Of a stretch of 64,000 nt of DNA, positions 27,098 through 35,130 are shown in pieces (position 1 is the stretch's first letter; each line of letters starts with the position of its first letter). Location: positions 496,001 to 560,000 of the forward strand of contig NZ_JABWGN010000003.1 of assembly GCF_013363975.1 (NCBI RefSeq), given 5' to 3'. The DNA comes from Nonomuraea montanisoli (GTDB lineage: Bacteria > Actinomycetota > Actinomycetes > Streptosporangiales > Streptosporangiaceae). A program made the position numbers and the translations under genes. The notes beneath the pieces are model-generated. The model was not told where the DNA came from and made no database searches. It worked only from the letters and a program-made list of their open reading frames with translations.

Positions 27098-27507
27098 CGG
27101 CCACCGCCGCCGACATCCCCGCCGTCACGTTCCGACCGCCACGTGCCGACTGTCACGTCATGAGCATCACGTCGCGAGCCGTCCCGGCCGTCACGTTGTG
27201 GCCACTTCCCGCGGCCGTCTCCCGGCCGCTCCCCACGGCCACTTTCTGACGGCCGGGACGAGCCGCGCGCCCCATGCCGCCCGGCGCGGCATGGGGCGCG
27301 GCCTTTCACCAGGTCGGCGCCCCGAAAGGCCCTCCGATCACTCGCCCCGCTGGATCGCTCCAGCCGCCGAACGGCATCGGGACGGCCGGCCTGGACGCGC
27401 GGCGGGGTTTCGGCGTTCCGGTTGACAACGCCGCGTGATCCTCGCTTTGCTTATAGGCGGAACCACATTCCGTATTGTGGAATGGAAAGCGACAGAAAGG
27501 TAACGTG
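27098..27507. other. 410-bp intergenic region with terminator, no gene seen
   Basis: The gap between the DUF5666-like gene and the GH114 gene has no supported coding frame. It contains the strong hairpin at 27266-27300, which ends the upstream transcript. A TTGACA at 27422-27427 and a TATAGG at 27452-27457 lie upstream of the GH114 gene, but their 24-bp spacing is too long for a standard promoter. Confidence 0.6.
27266..27300 (+). terminator. 15-bp stem hairpin after DUF5666-like gene
   Basis: CGCGCCCCATGCCGC and its exact complement flank a five-base CCGGC loop, followed by GCCTTTC. The perfect 15-bp stem is one of the strongest hairpins in the window and lies 169 bp past the stop of the upstream gene. 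Confidence 0.75.
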
Positions 27508-28497
27508 GTGGTCAGCCTCCGCACGTTCTTGACCCGGTTCACCGCCGTCACGGCCCTCGTGCCGGCCGCCGCGCTCGGCCTCCAGGCCCCGTCCCAGGCC
27601 GCGGCGCAGGCGACCGTGACGCTCACGCCCACCTCGACGACGAAGGCGGCGGGGATCTGGCGGCCGCCGGTGGACAGCCGCTGGCAGTACCAGCTCCAGG
27701 GCAGCAAGACCTACGCCTCGACCGGCGGCGTCAACGTCGAGATCTGCGGGGTGCCCCAGAGCGGCGGGGCGTGCGTGCGGCCGAGCGTCTTCGACATCGA
27801 CCTGTACGCAGCCGCGGAGGTCACCGGCAACAACACGACGCTCAACACGGCGGCTGTCAAGGCGATCCACGCCAAGGGCGCCAAGGCGATCTGCTATGTC
27901 GACGCCGGCTCGATCGAGGAGTTCCGGCCCGACTACCAGGAGTTCGTCGACTGGCACAACGCGCACGGCAAGTCCCTGCTGGGCAAGCCGTTCAGCGAGG
28001 AGTTCCCCAACGAGCGCTGGGCGAACATCAACAACGACAAGGGCCAGCGCGACTTCCTGCTGAAGATGATGGCGGCCCGCGTCGACAAGTGCGCGCAGGC
28101 CGGCTTCGACGGCGTCGAGTTCGACGTGGTCAACGCCCACGAGGAGGGCAAGTCCGTCACCGGCTGGACCGTCAGCCCCGCCACCCAGCTCACCTACAAC
28201 AAGGCGCTGGCCGCCCTCGCCCACGCCAAGGGCCTGTCCGTGGCGCTGAAGAACGACCTCAGCCAGGCCGAGGAGCTCGTGTCCTCCTTCGACTACGCCG
28301 TCAACGAGGAGTGCTTCCAGTTCGACGAGTGCTCCGAGCTGAACGTCTTCGTCAAGGCGGGCAAGCCGGTCTTCCACGTCGAGTACGCGACGGCCCCGTC
28401 GAGCTTCTGCGCCAAGTCGAAGACGCTGAAGTTCAACTCGCTCAAGAAGCCCGAGGACTACTCCCTGTTCGACAAGCCGTACGCGCCCTGCAGGTGA
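27508..28497 (+). CDS. Secreted endo-alpha-1,4-polygalactosaminidase (GH114)
   Basis: 329 residues from GTG 27508, with GAAAGG 7 bp upstream (GTG 27505 is adjacent). An export signal (LRTFLTRFTAVTALVPAAALGLQAPSQAAA, in parts) precedes the mature domain. GH114 landmarks are WRPPVDSRWQYQLQG, VFDIDLYAA, AKAICYVDAGSIEEFRPDY, PNERWANINN and GFDGVEFDVVNAH, with acidic residues on the last strands of a TIM barrel. Cys pairs fit an extracellular protein. Family members hydrolyse alpha-1,4-galactosaminan, an exopolysaccharide of fungi and some bacteria, so a role in attacking or remodelling such polymers is likely. Confidence 0.88.
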   Translation: MVSLRTFLTRFTAVTALVPAAALGLQAPSQAAAQATVTLTPTSTTKAAGIWRPPVDSRWQYQLQGSKTYASTGGVNVEICGVPQSGGACVRPSVFDIDLYAAAEVTGNNTTLNTAAVKAIHAKGAKAICYVDAGSIEEFRPDYQEFVDWHNAHGKSLLGKPFSEEFPNERWANINNDKGQRDFLLKMMAARVDKCAQAGFDGVEFDVVNAHEEGKSVTGWTVSPATQLTYNKALAALAHAKGLSVALKNDLSQAEELVSSFDYAVNEECFQFDECSELNVFVKAGKPVFHVEYATAPSSFCAKSKTLKFNSLKKPEDYSLFDKPYAPCR

Positions 28498-28507
28498 GCC
28501 CCGGCCG

Positions 28508-29560
28508 TCAGGCCAGCCTGGGCACGAGCGCGAGCGCGTTGGCGGCGTACACGCGTTCCAGGACGTCGTCCGGCAGGTCGAGGCCGGAGATCGTCCAGCG
28601 TCCCATCAGCGGCGGGTCGTCCAGGGAGTGCGCGAACGCCTCGTCGTCGCTCTCCATGAACCGGAAGTGGATCCGGTAGACCTCCGGGTGGGGCGGGATC
28701 TCGTCGGTGCCGAACAGCACCCGGCCGGGGTGCCGGAGCATGAGGGCGCGCGTGGCGCGGGGCTGGCGTCCCAGCTCGGCGACGCGGGCCGCGATGTCGA
28801 TGTGGAAGTTCGGGTACGTGTCCAGCATCCGGCTCGCGAAGCCCAGGTTCTCCGGCCAGCAGCCCGCGTGGACGCCGATCACCGTGGTGGCCGGGTGGCG
28901 GGCGACCATCGCCTCCATGGCCTCCATCAGCCGCTCGAACGGCGGGAACCCGGGTCCGGAGACGTTCCAGTCGGGCCGGGCGGCGAGGAGTTCGAGGCGT
29001 TCGTTGCGCTCGTCGGCCGGCTCGAAGAAGGCGACCGGGTCGGCGGTGTGCAGGGCGATCGGGATGCCGGCCGCGCCGGCCGCCGCCCACAGCGGGTCGA
29101 GCCGGGGGTCGTCGAGCATGACCAGCTCGCCGCGGTGGTCGCGGACCCGCAGCCCCACGTCCTTCCACACCTTCAGCCCGGCGGCGCCCTCGGCCACGGA
29201 CCGGGTGAGCTGGGCGGCCAGGCGCTCGCCGAAGCCGGGCTCGGCCGTCCGCGACCAGTCGACCTGGCAGAAGGTGGCGAAGCGGCCGGGGTACGCGGCG
29301 TCGTAACGCTCGATGTTCTCGGCCAGCTCCCCGCCCCAGCGGCCGTCGAGGTTGACCATGCCGCGCAGGTTCAGCTCGTCCATGAGGCCGACGAGGGCCG
29401 GGACGTCCTTGACCATCCAGTCGCCGTCCTCGGTCAGCCAGCGGCCGAGGTGGATGTGGGCGTCCACGGCGGGCACGCGGGCGCGCTCGATCCGGTGGGC
29501 CGCGACCCGAAGCTGCGGCACCGGCCGGTACCGGGAGAGGGGCACGTCCGCGTCATCCAC
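28508..29560 (-). CDS. Amidohydrolase-2 family metal hydrolase/decarboxylase
   Basis: 350 residues. VDAHIHLG gives the first HxH metal ligands, LKVWKD and IALHTAD hold middle ligands, GVHAGCWPENLGFASRML the next His, and FGTDEIPP the terminal Asp. This TIM-barrel group includes 2-pyrone-4,6-dicarboxylate lactonases and related sugar-acid lactone hydrolases. It overlaps the upstream GH4 gene by 8 bp and is the last gene of a dehydrogenase-GH4-amidohydrolase operon. A lactone or sugar-acid step after oxidation is plausible (inference). Confidence 0.8.
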   Translation of the reverse strand: MDDADVPLSRYRPVPQLRVAAHRIERARVPAVDAHIHLGRWLTEDGDWMVKDVPALVGLMDELNLRGMVNLDGRWGGELAENIERYDAAYPGRFATFCQVDWSRTAEPGFGERLAAQLTRSVAEGAAGLKVWKDVGLRVRDHRGELVMLDDPRLDPLWAAAGAAGIPIALHTADPVAFFEPADERNERLELLAARPDWNVSGPGFPPFERLMEAMEAMVARHPATTVIGVHAGCWPENLGFASRMLDTYPNFHIDIAARVAELGRQPRATRALMLRHPGRVLFGTDEIPPHPEVYRIHFRFMESDDEAFAHSLDDPPLMGRWTISGLDLPDDVLERVYAANALALVPRLA

Positions 29561-30848
29561 GCCTGATCCCTTCCGGCAGCAGGTCGCCGTGGGCCGCGAT
29601 CAGGTCGTCCACCAGCTCGCGGATCCGCCGGACGGGGAGCGTGGCGGCGGTGTTGGGGTCGAGCAGCGCGGCCTGGTGGACGTGGTCGCGCCGGCCCTCG
29701 AGCGCGGCCTTCACGGTCAGCTCGCTGACGTTGAGGAACGTCCGGTTGAGCGCGGCGACCTGGGCGGGCAGCTCGCCGACGCGCACCGGCTGCACACCGG
29801 CCCGGTCGACGTGGCAGGGCACCTCGACGGTGGCCTCCGGCGGCAGGTTGGAGATGAGGCCGCCGTTGCGGACGTTGCCGTGGATCATCCGGCGGGTGCC
29901 GGTCTCCATCGAGTGGATGGCCAGGGACGCCAGCTCCTCGCCGCGCTGGATCGGCACGCCGCGGCCCTCCTCCAGCGAGCGCTTGTACCCCTCGTACTCC
30001 TCGAAGCCGTCGGCCAGCCAGTCGAGGTAGACGCCGACCGGGATCCGGTAGCGCTCGACCTCCTCCTCGTGCGGCAGGAACCAGGGCAGGTACTCGCAGC
30101 CGTGCTCGCTGGACTCGGTCGGGAAGTAGCCGAAGGCGCGGTAGACCTCGACGCGGACCCGGCGGGCCAGCTCGGGGTCCTTGGCGATCAGCTCGTCCAG
30201 GCGGTCGTAGAGGTTCTCGCCGTCGCGCTCGAAGCGCAGCACGAACCCCTGGTGGTTGACGCCCGCGGTGAGGAAGGAGATCTCCTCCTCGGGGACGCCG
30301 ACCATCCTGGCCAGGGTGCTCTGCGTGTCGCGGGCGGCGTGGCAGACGCCGACGACGTTCTGGAACGGGGTGCCCGCGTACACCGACCACGGGATCATCG
30401 ACATCGGGTTGGTGTAGGTGAACAGGGTGGAGCGCGGCGCCAGCTCGGCCAGGTCCTCGCCGATGCCGACCATCACGGGGATCGTGCGCAGGGCGCGGAA
30501 GATGCCGCCGATGCCGAGGGTGTCGGCGATGGTCTGCCGGATGCCGTACGAGGCGGGGATCGCGAAGTCGCGCTCGACCGCCTCCAGGCCGCCCACGGCG
30601 ATCTCGTTGATCACGTAGTCGGCGCCGGCGAGCGCGGCCCGGCGTTCGGCGTGGGCCTCGATCCGCGCGCCGATGCCCAGCTCGGCGACCATCCACCGGG
30701 CCATGGCCTCGGCGGTGTCGAGCCGGGCCTGGTCGATGTCGTGCAGGACGATCGTCGACTCCGACAGCTCGGGGAAGGTCAGGAGGTCGGACAGCAGGTT
30801 CTTGGCGAAGGTGATGCTGCCGGCGCCCACGAGGACGATGCGGGCCAT
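29553..30848 (-). CDS. GH4 glycosidase (NAD/metal-dependent, alpha-galactosidase/glucosidase type)
   Basis: 431 residues. The N-terminal GAGSITFAKNLLSDL is the NAD-binding loop of GH4. TNPMS carries N147, VCHAARD has metal ligand C169 and the family His-x3-Asp (H170, D174), and AGVNHQGF has H199. These match the Cys/His metal site of AglA/MelA-type enzymes, which open the glycosidic bond by transient oxidation at C3 using NAD and a divalent metal. No phosphoenolpyruvate transport system is nearby, so unphosphorylated alpha-glycosides are likely substrates. A zinc dehydrogenase lies 6 bp upstream and an amidohydrolase overlaps downstream. Confidence 0.9.
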   Translation of the reverse strand: MARIVLVGAGSITFAKNLLSDLLTFPELSESTIVLHDIDQARLDTAEAMARWMVAELGIGARIEAHAERRAALAGADYVINEIAVGGLEAVERDFAIPASYGIRQTIADTLGIGGIFRALRTIPVMVGIGEDLAELAPRSTLFTYTNPMSMIPWSVYAGTPFQNVVGVCHAARDTQSTLARMVGVPEEEISFLTAGVNHQGFVLRFERDGENLYDRLDELIAKDPELARRVRVEVYRAFGYFPTESSEHGCEYLPWFLPHEEEVERYRIPVGVYLDWLADGFEEYEGYKRSLEEGRGVPIQRGEELASLAIHSMETGTRRMIHGNVRNGGLISNLPPEATVEVPCHVDRAGVQPVRVGELPAQVAALNRTFLNVSELTVKAALEGRRDHVHQAALLDPNTAATLPVRRIRELVDDLIAAHGDLLPEGIRRG

Positions 30849-30854
30849 GGTCTT

Positions 30855-31799
30855 CTACCTCGTTCCGGGGGTGAGCAGGGCCTTGACGGGGGTGGCGCCG
30901 CCGTTCATGAGTGCCGTGAACACGTCCGCGCCCTCGGCCAGGGGGAAGGTCTCGGCCCAGCTCAGGTCCCAGCCGGGGACCAGGCCGAGCGCGCCGGCGA
31001 AGTCGGCGTCGTCGTAGGCGAAGGAACCGAGCACGCGCTTCTCGCCGCGTACCAGGTCGCGGGCGTCGTAGCCGGCCGCCTGGTCGGCCAGGCCGAGCCA
31101 GACGGCCGCGCCGCCGGGGCGCAGGCGGGCCAGCGACTGCTCGCGCGTGGCGGCGACGCCGACGGCGTCGAACACCACGTCGTACTCGCCGGTCAGCTCG
31201 GGGCCCGTGGCGGCGGCGCCGAGCCGGGAGGCGATGGCGAGCCGTTCCGGCGAGCGGTCGGCGATCTCGACGGTGGCGGCGCCGCCGGAGAGGGCGGCCA
31301 GCAGGCAGGTCAGCCCGATGGCGCCGGCGCCGAGCACGCCGATCCGCGCCCCGGCCGGGCGCCCGGCCAGCCGCCAGGCGTGCACGGCGTTGGCGGTGGG
31401 CTCGACGAGGCCCGCGGCGGTCCAGCCGAGCCCGTCGGGCAGCGGCACGACGGCGCCCGCGGGCACCGCGACGCGCTCGGCGAACCCGCCGGGCCGGTGC
31501 ACGCCGATCATCTGCCGGTTCCGGCACACGTTGCGCAGCCCGGCGGCGCAGACGTCGCACGTGCCGCAGGACAGGATCGGGTTGACCGCCACCGCCCGCC
31601 CGTCGTCGGTGCGGCCGGCGAACTCGTGCCCCATCACCAGGGGCGGCACCCGGAAGCCCGGGGTCCTGATGCCGTGCAGCTCGCTGCCGCAGATGCCGGA
31701 CGTGACGACGTGGACCAGCACCTCGCCCCGGCCGACCTCGGGCTCGGGCACGTCGCGCGGCTCCACGACGCCCGGCGCGGTGAAGACGAGGGCCTTCAC
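30855..31799 (-). CDS. Zinc-dependent sugar-alcohol dehydrogenase (MDR)
   Basis: 314 residues, slightly short for the family. SGICGSELHG (catalytic Zn Cys) and GHEFAG (His, Glu) form the active site. The lobe ILSCGTCDVCAAGLRNVC holds the four structural-zinc cysteines. GVLGAGAIGLTC is the Rossmann motif, with IADRS favouring NAD. Relatives oxidise sorbitol, galactitol phosphate or similar polyols. It is the first gene of the GH4 operon; a minus-strand TATAAT overlapping no gene and a 15-bp palindrome lie about 50-70 bp upstream. Confidence 0.86.
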   Translation of the reverse strand: MKALVFTAPGVVEPRDVPEPEVGRGEVLVHVVTSGICGSELHGIRTPGFRVPPLVMGHEFAGRTDDGRAVAVNPILSCGTCDVCAAGLRNVCRNRQMIGVHRPGGFAERVAVPAGAVVPLPDGLGWTAAGLVEPTANAVHAWRLAGRPAGARIGVLGAGAIGLTCLLAALSGGAATVEIADRSPERLAIASRLGAAATGPELTGEYDVVFDAVGVAATREQSLARLRPGGAAVWLGLADQAAGYDARDLVRGEKRVLGSFAYDDADFAGALGLVPGWDLSWAETFPLAEGADVFTALMNGGATPVKALLTPGTR

Positions 31800-31847
31800 C
31801 GCGGCTCACCGGCGATCGCATGCTCCTGCTCCATGAAGCTCCATTCC

Positions 31848-31868
31848 ATTATACGGAACGACGTTCCG
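31848..31868 (-). promoter_or_regulatory. Promoter -10 with GGAAC-type operator for the GH4 operon
   Basis: On the minus strand a perfect TATAAT (31848-31853) is followed upstream by CGGAACG-A-CGTTCCG (31854-31868), a perfect 15-bp palindrome lying in the -10/-35 spacer. The weak -35 candidate is CAGTGA at 31871-31876. An operator in the spacer implies repression. GGAAC/GTTCC palindromes are typical of IclR-family sites, but no such regulator is encoded in the window. Confidence 0.65.
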
Positions 31869-32029
31869 ATTCACTGACAGCAGATCATCGGGGCTGAGAG
31901 CATGTCAAGAGCTACGCCAGAACTCCCCTCCACGTCAGATGGCTGACGTTTCACGGCGTTTCCGCCCTTCACCGGCATGTTCCGGGAGATGGAACGGCCG
32001 CCCTGCTCACCAGAATCCAGGACGCCGGA

Positions 32030-33544
32030 TCAGGCCCCCGTCGCCTCGTACGCGAACCAGTCGAAGCTCGCGCTGCCCTCCGTGGCGTACATGCCGATGA
32101 CCCGCCCGGTGAAACCGGCGGCGACCTCGGTGGACAGGTAGCGGCCGTCCAGCTCGGCCAGCGGCAGGTCGCCGACCGAGAAGACGATCATGTCCGGGCC
32201 CCAGCTCCCCACGCCGGCGGACTCCCCGATCGACCCGGCGTCCGGGCCGACGACGGAGGGCGGGAGCACGTCGCGGGTGCGCGTCTCGACGGCGAGCAGC
32301 ACCGGGCCGGGCGGCACCGGCCGCTCGGCCACGCACTGGCGCAGCGGGCCGATGCGGGCGATCACCCGCACCGAGCCGCCGCCCACCTCCAGGTCGTAGT
32401 GGTGCGCCTCGTCCATCCGCACGGACAGCCCGGCCGTGGCGGAGCCGGGGTCGAGCAGGGCGGTGACGCGGCAGTCGTGGTGCTGCTGGCGGCGGCCGAC
32501 GAAGGTGTGGCCCGGCCGGTCGAGGGTGGGACCGGTGGCGTGCAGCGTGAGCCGGCCGCCGCCCAGCGACCAGGAGCCGTCCGGGCGGGCACGCGGCGAG
32601 ATCCAGTGCGGGGCCAGGCGGTCGGCGTCGAAGTCGTCCCGGGCGGGCTCGGCCGGGAACGGGTGCCACGCGGCGGGTGCGGGATGGCGCTCCTCGACGG
32701 GCCCGGCGACCGGCCAGCCGTCCACCCACTCCACCGGCACGAGGAACGTCTCCCGGCCCAGCACCTGGAACTCCGGCGTGTGGCCACGCGGGCGGGTGCC
32801 GAGCAGCGTCATCCACCAGGTGCCGTCGGCGGCCTGGACGAGGTCGGCGTGGCCGGTGCTCTGGATCGGCCGGTCGGTGCCGCGGTGGGTGAGGATCGGG
32901 TTGACCGGGCCGGGCTCGAACGGGCCGCGCGGCGAGCGGGACCGGGCGATCGACATGGCGTGGCCGCGCTCGGTGCCGCCCTCCGACAGCAGCAGGTACC
33001 ACCATCCGTCCACCCGGTACAGGTGCGGCGCCTCCGGGTACTTGCCGCCGGTGCCCGACCACACCTCGTACGGCCCCTCCAGCACCTTGCCCGCCACGGG
33101 GTCGATCCGCGCCAGCCTGACACCGGAGAAGGCGCACCAGCACGAGCCGTCCTCGTCCCAGGCGAGGTCGGGGTCGATGCCCGGCAGGTCGATCCGGACC
33201 GGGTCGGACCACGGGCCCTCGGGGCGGTCACTCGTGACGAGGAGGGTGCCCTCGCCGCCGACGACCGTGGTGATCACGTGGAAGACGCCGTCGTGGTGGC
33301 GGATCGTCGGCGCGTAGACGCCGCCGGAGGCGGGCAGCCCCGGCGGCAGGCGCAGTTGCGAGGGCCGGTCCAGGACGTTGCCGATCTGCCGCCAGTGCAC
33401 CAGGTCGCGGCTGTGGAAGATCGGCACGCCGGGGAAGTACTCGAAGCTGGAGCAGACGAGGTAGTGGTCGTCGCCCACCCGGCACACGCTCGGGTCGGGG
33501 TGGAAGCCGGGCACCACCGGGTTGCCGTACGTCCGCGCCGTCAT
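32030..33544 (-). CDS. GH43-family beta-xylosidase/arabinofuranosidase
   Basis: 504 residues from ATG 33544. The five-blade propeller starts NPVVPGFHPDPSVCRVGDDHY, with D17 as base. GIDPDLAWDEDG supplies D124 as pKa modulator and KYPEAPHLYR supplies E171 as acid. The C-terminal beta-sandwich (about 320-504) is typical of GH43 xylosidases of the XynB3 type. No signal peptide is seen, so it works on imported oligosaccharides. A LacI-type palindrome lies 29 bp upstream, so sugar-induced expression is likely. The start region is duplicated (see the repeat at 33534-33567). Confidence 0.9.
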   Translation of the reverse strand: MTARTYGNPVVPGFHPDPSVCRVGDDHYLVCSSFEYFPGVPIFHSRDLVHWRQIGNVLDRPSQLRLPPGLPASGGVYAPTIRHHDGVFHVITTVVGGEGTLLVTSDRPEGPWSDPVRIDLPGIDPDLAWDEDGSCWCAFSGVRLARIDPVAGKVLEGPYEVWSGTGGKYPEAPHLYRVDGWWYLLLSEGGTERGHAMSIARSRSPRGPFEPGPVNPILTHRGTDRPIQSTGHADLVQAADGTWWMTLLGTRPRGHTPEFQVLGRETFLVPVEWVDGWPVAGPVEERHPAPAAWHPFPAEPARDDFDADRLAPHWISPRARPDGSWSLGGGRLTLHATGPTLDRPGHTFVGRRQQHHDCRVTALLDPGSATAGLSVRMDEAHHYDLEVGGGSVRVIARIGPLRQCVAERPVPPGPVLLAVETRTRDVLPPSVVGPDAGSIGESAGVGSWGPDMIVFSVGDLPLAELDGRYLSTEVAAGFTGRVIGMYATEGSASFDWFAYEATGA

Positions 33545-33567
33545 GGAGTTCGCGCCGTCATGGAGTC
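33534..33567 (-). repeat. 17-bp tandem duplication at the GH43 start codon
   Basis: CGCGCCGTCATGGAGTT (33534-33550) is repeated at 33551-33567 with one difference. Read on the minus strand it gives two ATG-ACG-GCG-CG starts 17 bp apart, in different frames. The upstream copy opens a six-codon frame (MTARTP) whose TGA overlaps the GH43 ATG as ATGA. It may be a leader mini-ORF that couples translation. Confidence 0.75.
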
Positions 33568-33572
33568 CTCTC

Positions 33573-33586
33573 CCGAAAGCTTTCGG
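33573..33586. promoter_or_regulatory. LacI-type operator upstream of GH43
   Basis: CCGAAAGCTTTCGG is a perfect 14-bp palindrome 29 bp upstream of the GH43 start, of the CGAAA-centre-TTTCG class bound by LacI-family repressors. A similar imperfect site, CCGAAAGTTTCAG, lies at 33683-33695. The cognate LacI protein may be outside the window; the two LacI genes here have better candidate sites of their own. Confidence 0.65.
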
Positions 33587-33682
33587 CCGGGAAAGCCGAT
33601 CACCAAGCCCGGACTCTAGGCGGACGTCCCCGAACCCGTCAACGACGTGCGACCAGAAGCGCCCGAGGCGGGCGGCGGGCGG

Positions 33683-33695
33683 CCGAAAGTTTCAG
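33683..33695. promoter_or_regulatory. Possible second LacI-type site
   Basis: CCGAAAGTTTCAG resembles the 33573 operator but one arm is imperfect and the centre is one base shorter. It lies 22 bp beyond the 3' end of the phytase gene and about 140 bp upstream of GH43. It could be an auxiliary site for looping, or chance. Confidence 0.3.
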
Positions 33696-33716
33696 CCGGC
33701 CCGCCCGGCTCGCGCG

Positions 33717-34991
33717 TCAGCCGCGGGGGTTCCAGCCGTCCGGGTCCACGTCCAGGCCGAGCTCGCCGGCGACGGCGTCCCAGCCGGTGAGCTTGAAGTT
33801 CGTGTTCTCCCGGTCGCCGTCGGCCGGCGTGTTGGCGCCGTCGTGGGCGACGAACAGGCCCTCGTCGAAGTCGCCCAGCGGCACGTTCAGCACGGCGGAG
33901 CCGTCGCTGTGCTCGACGCCGTCCACGCCGTCGTCCTCGCCGACCTCGAACTGGCCGAGGTAGGCGTTGGGGCCCTCCCGGCGGTAGACGGCGAAGGTGC
34001 TGTCGCCCTGGCTGGAGGCCAGCAGGTAGCCCCTGCCGCCCTTGCGGTAGTAGATCGTCAGGCCCTCGGCGTCCGCGCTCAGGTGCCGGCCGCCGTATCC
34101 GGGGTCGGCGCCGGGGGCGCACTCCTCGGTGTCCGGGTCGTACGCGCCCGGCACGCCGTACTCGCGGACCCGGTCGATCAGGACCGGCGTCCCGGTGAGG
34201 TCGGCCCGCACGCGCCAGAGGCCGACGTCCTCCTGCGCCGCGTACAGGACGTCCCTCTCCTGGTCCACGACCATGCCCTCCACCTGCGGCTGCTCGCCCG
34301 GCTCCAGGCAGGGGGTCCAGCTCGTGCCGTCGGGCAGGGTGAACGAGGCGGGCAGGTCGAGTGTCCTGACGACCCGGTAGCCGACCGTGCCGCCGGGCCG
34401 GGCCAGCAGCCTGACCAGGGCGACGGAGGTCCGGTGGCGGCGGCTGACCAGCGCGTAGGTGCCGGTGGAGTCCTTCCAGGCGGCCAGCCCGTACGCGGTC
34501 TCGGCGTCGTTGACCTGCTCCTGGGTGGTGTTGAAGACGAACGGCGCGGCCGGGTCGGTCACGTCGGTGAGCCGGCCGCCGGCGACGGCGTAGACGCGCA
34601 ACGTGTCACGGCCCCGGTCGGAGACGACCGCCAGGTCACGGCCGCCGAACCCGTAGGTGACGTCGACGTTGTCGAACCGGCCCGGCTCGTCCTCCGGCCC
34701 CGGTGCGGCGGGCGCCGCGACGCGCTGCACCTGCCGCCCGCCGAGGTCGTAGACGTAGAGCCCGCCCTCCTTGGCGGTGGCGATCACGACGCTGCGGCGG
34801 GAGTCGGACGGGTGGACCCAGATCGCCGGGTCGTCGCCGTTGGCGTTGCCGCCCGCCTCGTCGTCGAACAGGGACGGCGTCTCCACCTCCGGGTCGACCG
34901 TCGCGACGCCGCGACCGGACGCGGGCGCCGCCAGCCCTCCCACCAGTGCGCACGTCAGAGCGGCCAGGAGCAGCCTGGACAGGGGACGCAT
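33717..34991 (-). CDS. Secreted beta-propeller phytase
   Basis: 424 residues. A Sec signal (LSRLLLAALTCALVGGLAAPASG) is followed by DDPAIWVHPSDSRRSVVIATAKEGGLYVYDLGG, the diagnostic first blade of beta-propeller phytases. Calcium- and phosphate-binding acidic segments follow (RFDNVDVTYGF, DAETAYGLA, PQVEGMVVDQERDVLYAAQEDVGLWR, LSADAEGLTIYY). Such enzymes remove phosphate from calcium phytate outside the cell. Its length, about 400 residues, is normal. It is monocistronic, between GH43 and a small membrane protein. Confidence 0.9.
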   Translation of the reverse strand: MRPLSRLLLAALTCALVGGLAAPASGRGVATVDPEVETPSLFDDEAGGNANGDDPAIWVHPSDSRRSVVIATAKEGGLYVYDLGGRQVQRVAAPAAPGPEDEPGRFDNVDVTYGFGGRDLAVVSDRGRDTLRVYAVAGGRLTDVTDPAAPFVFNTTQEQVNDAETAYGLAAWKDSTGTYALVSRRHRTSVALVRLLARPGGTVGYRVVRTLDLPASFTLPDGTSWTPCLEPGEQPQVEGMVVDQERDVLYAAQEDVGLWRVRADLTGTPVLIDRVREYGVPGAYDPDTEECAPGADPGYGGRHLSADAEGLTIYYRKGGRGYLLASSQGDSTFAVYRREGPNAYLGQFEVGEDDGVDGVEHSDGSAVLNVPLGDFDEGLFVAHDGANTPADGDRENTNFKLTGWDAVAGELGLDVDPDGWNPRG

Positions 34992-35130
34992 CGCGCCTCC
35001 TCCTTCGGGGTCGTAGACGTCGGGCCGGGCAGGCGGCCCGGGCGAGTCTCTCCGGCCCGGGTGACGGGCCGGTGAACGCCGCGATGCCTTCGCACGTCGG
35101 CCGTGGCGGACCCCGGGAACGGGAGACGGG

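Noticed and set aside
27422..27457. TTGACA and TATAGG upstream of the GH114 gene
   Set aside because: The spacing is 24 bp, too long for a normal promoter; the hexamers are probably unrelated.
27466..27484. CATTCC...GGAATG inverted repeat just upstream of GH114
   Set aside because: The 6-bp arms overlap another weak CCACA/TGTGG pairing and only one can form; insufficient to claim regulation, though an operator is possible.
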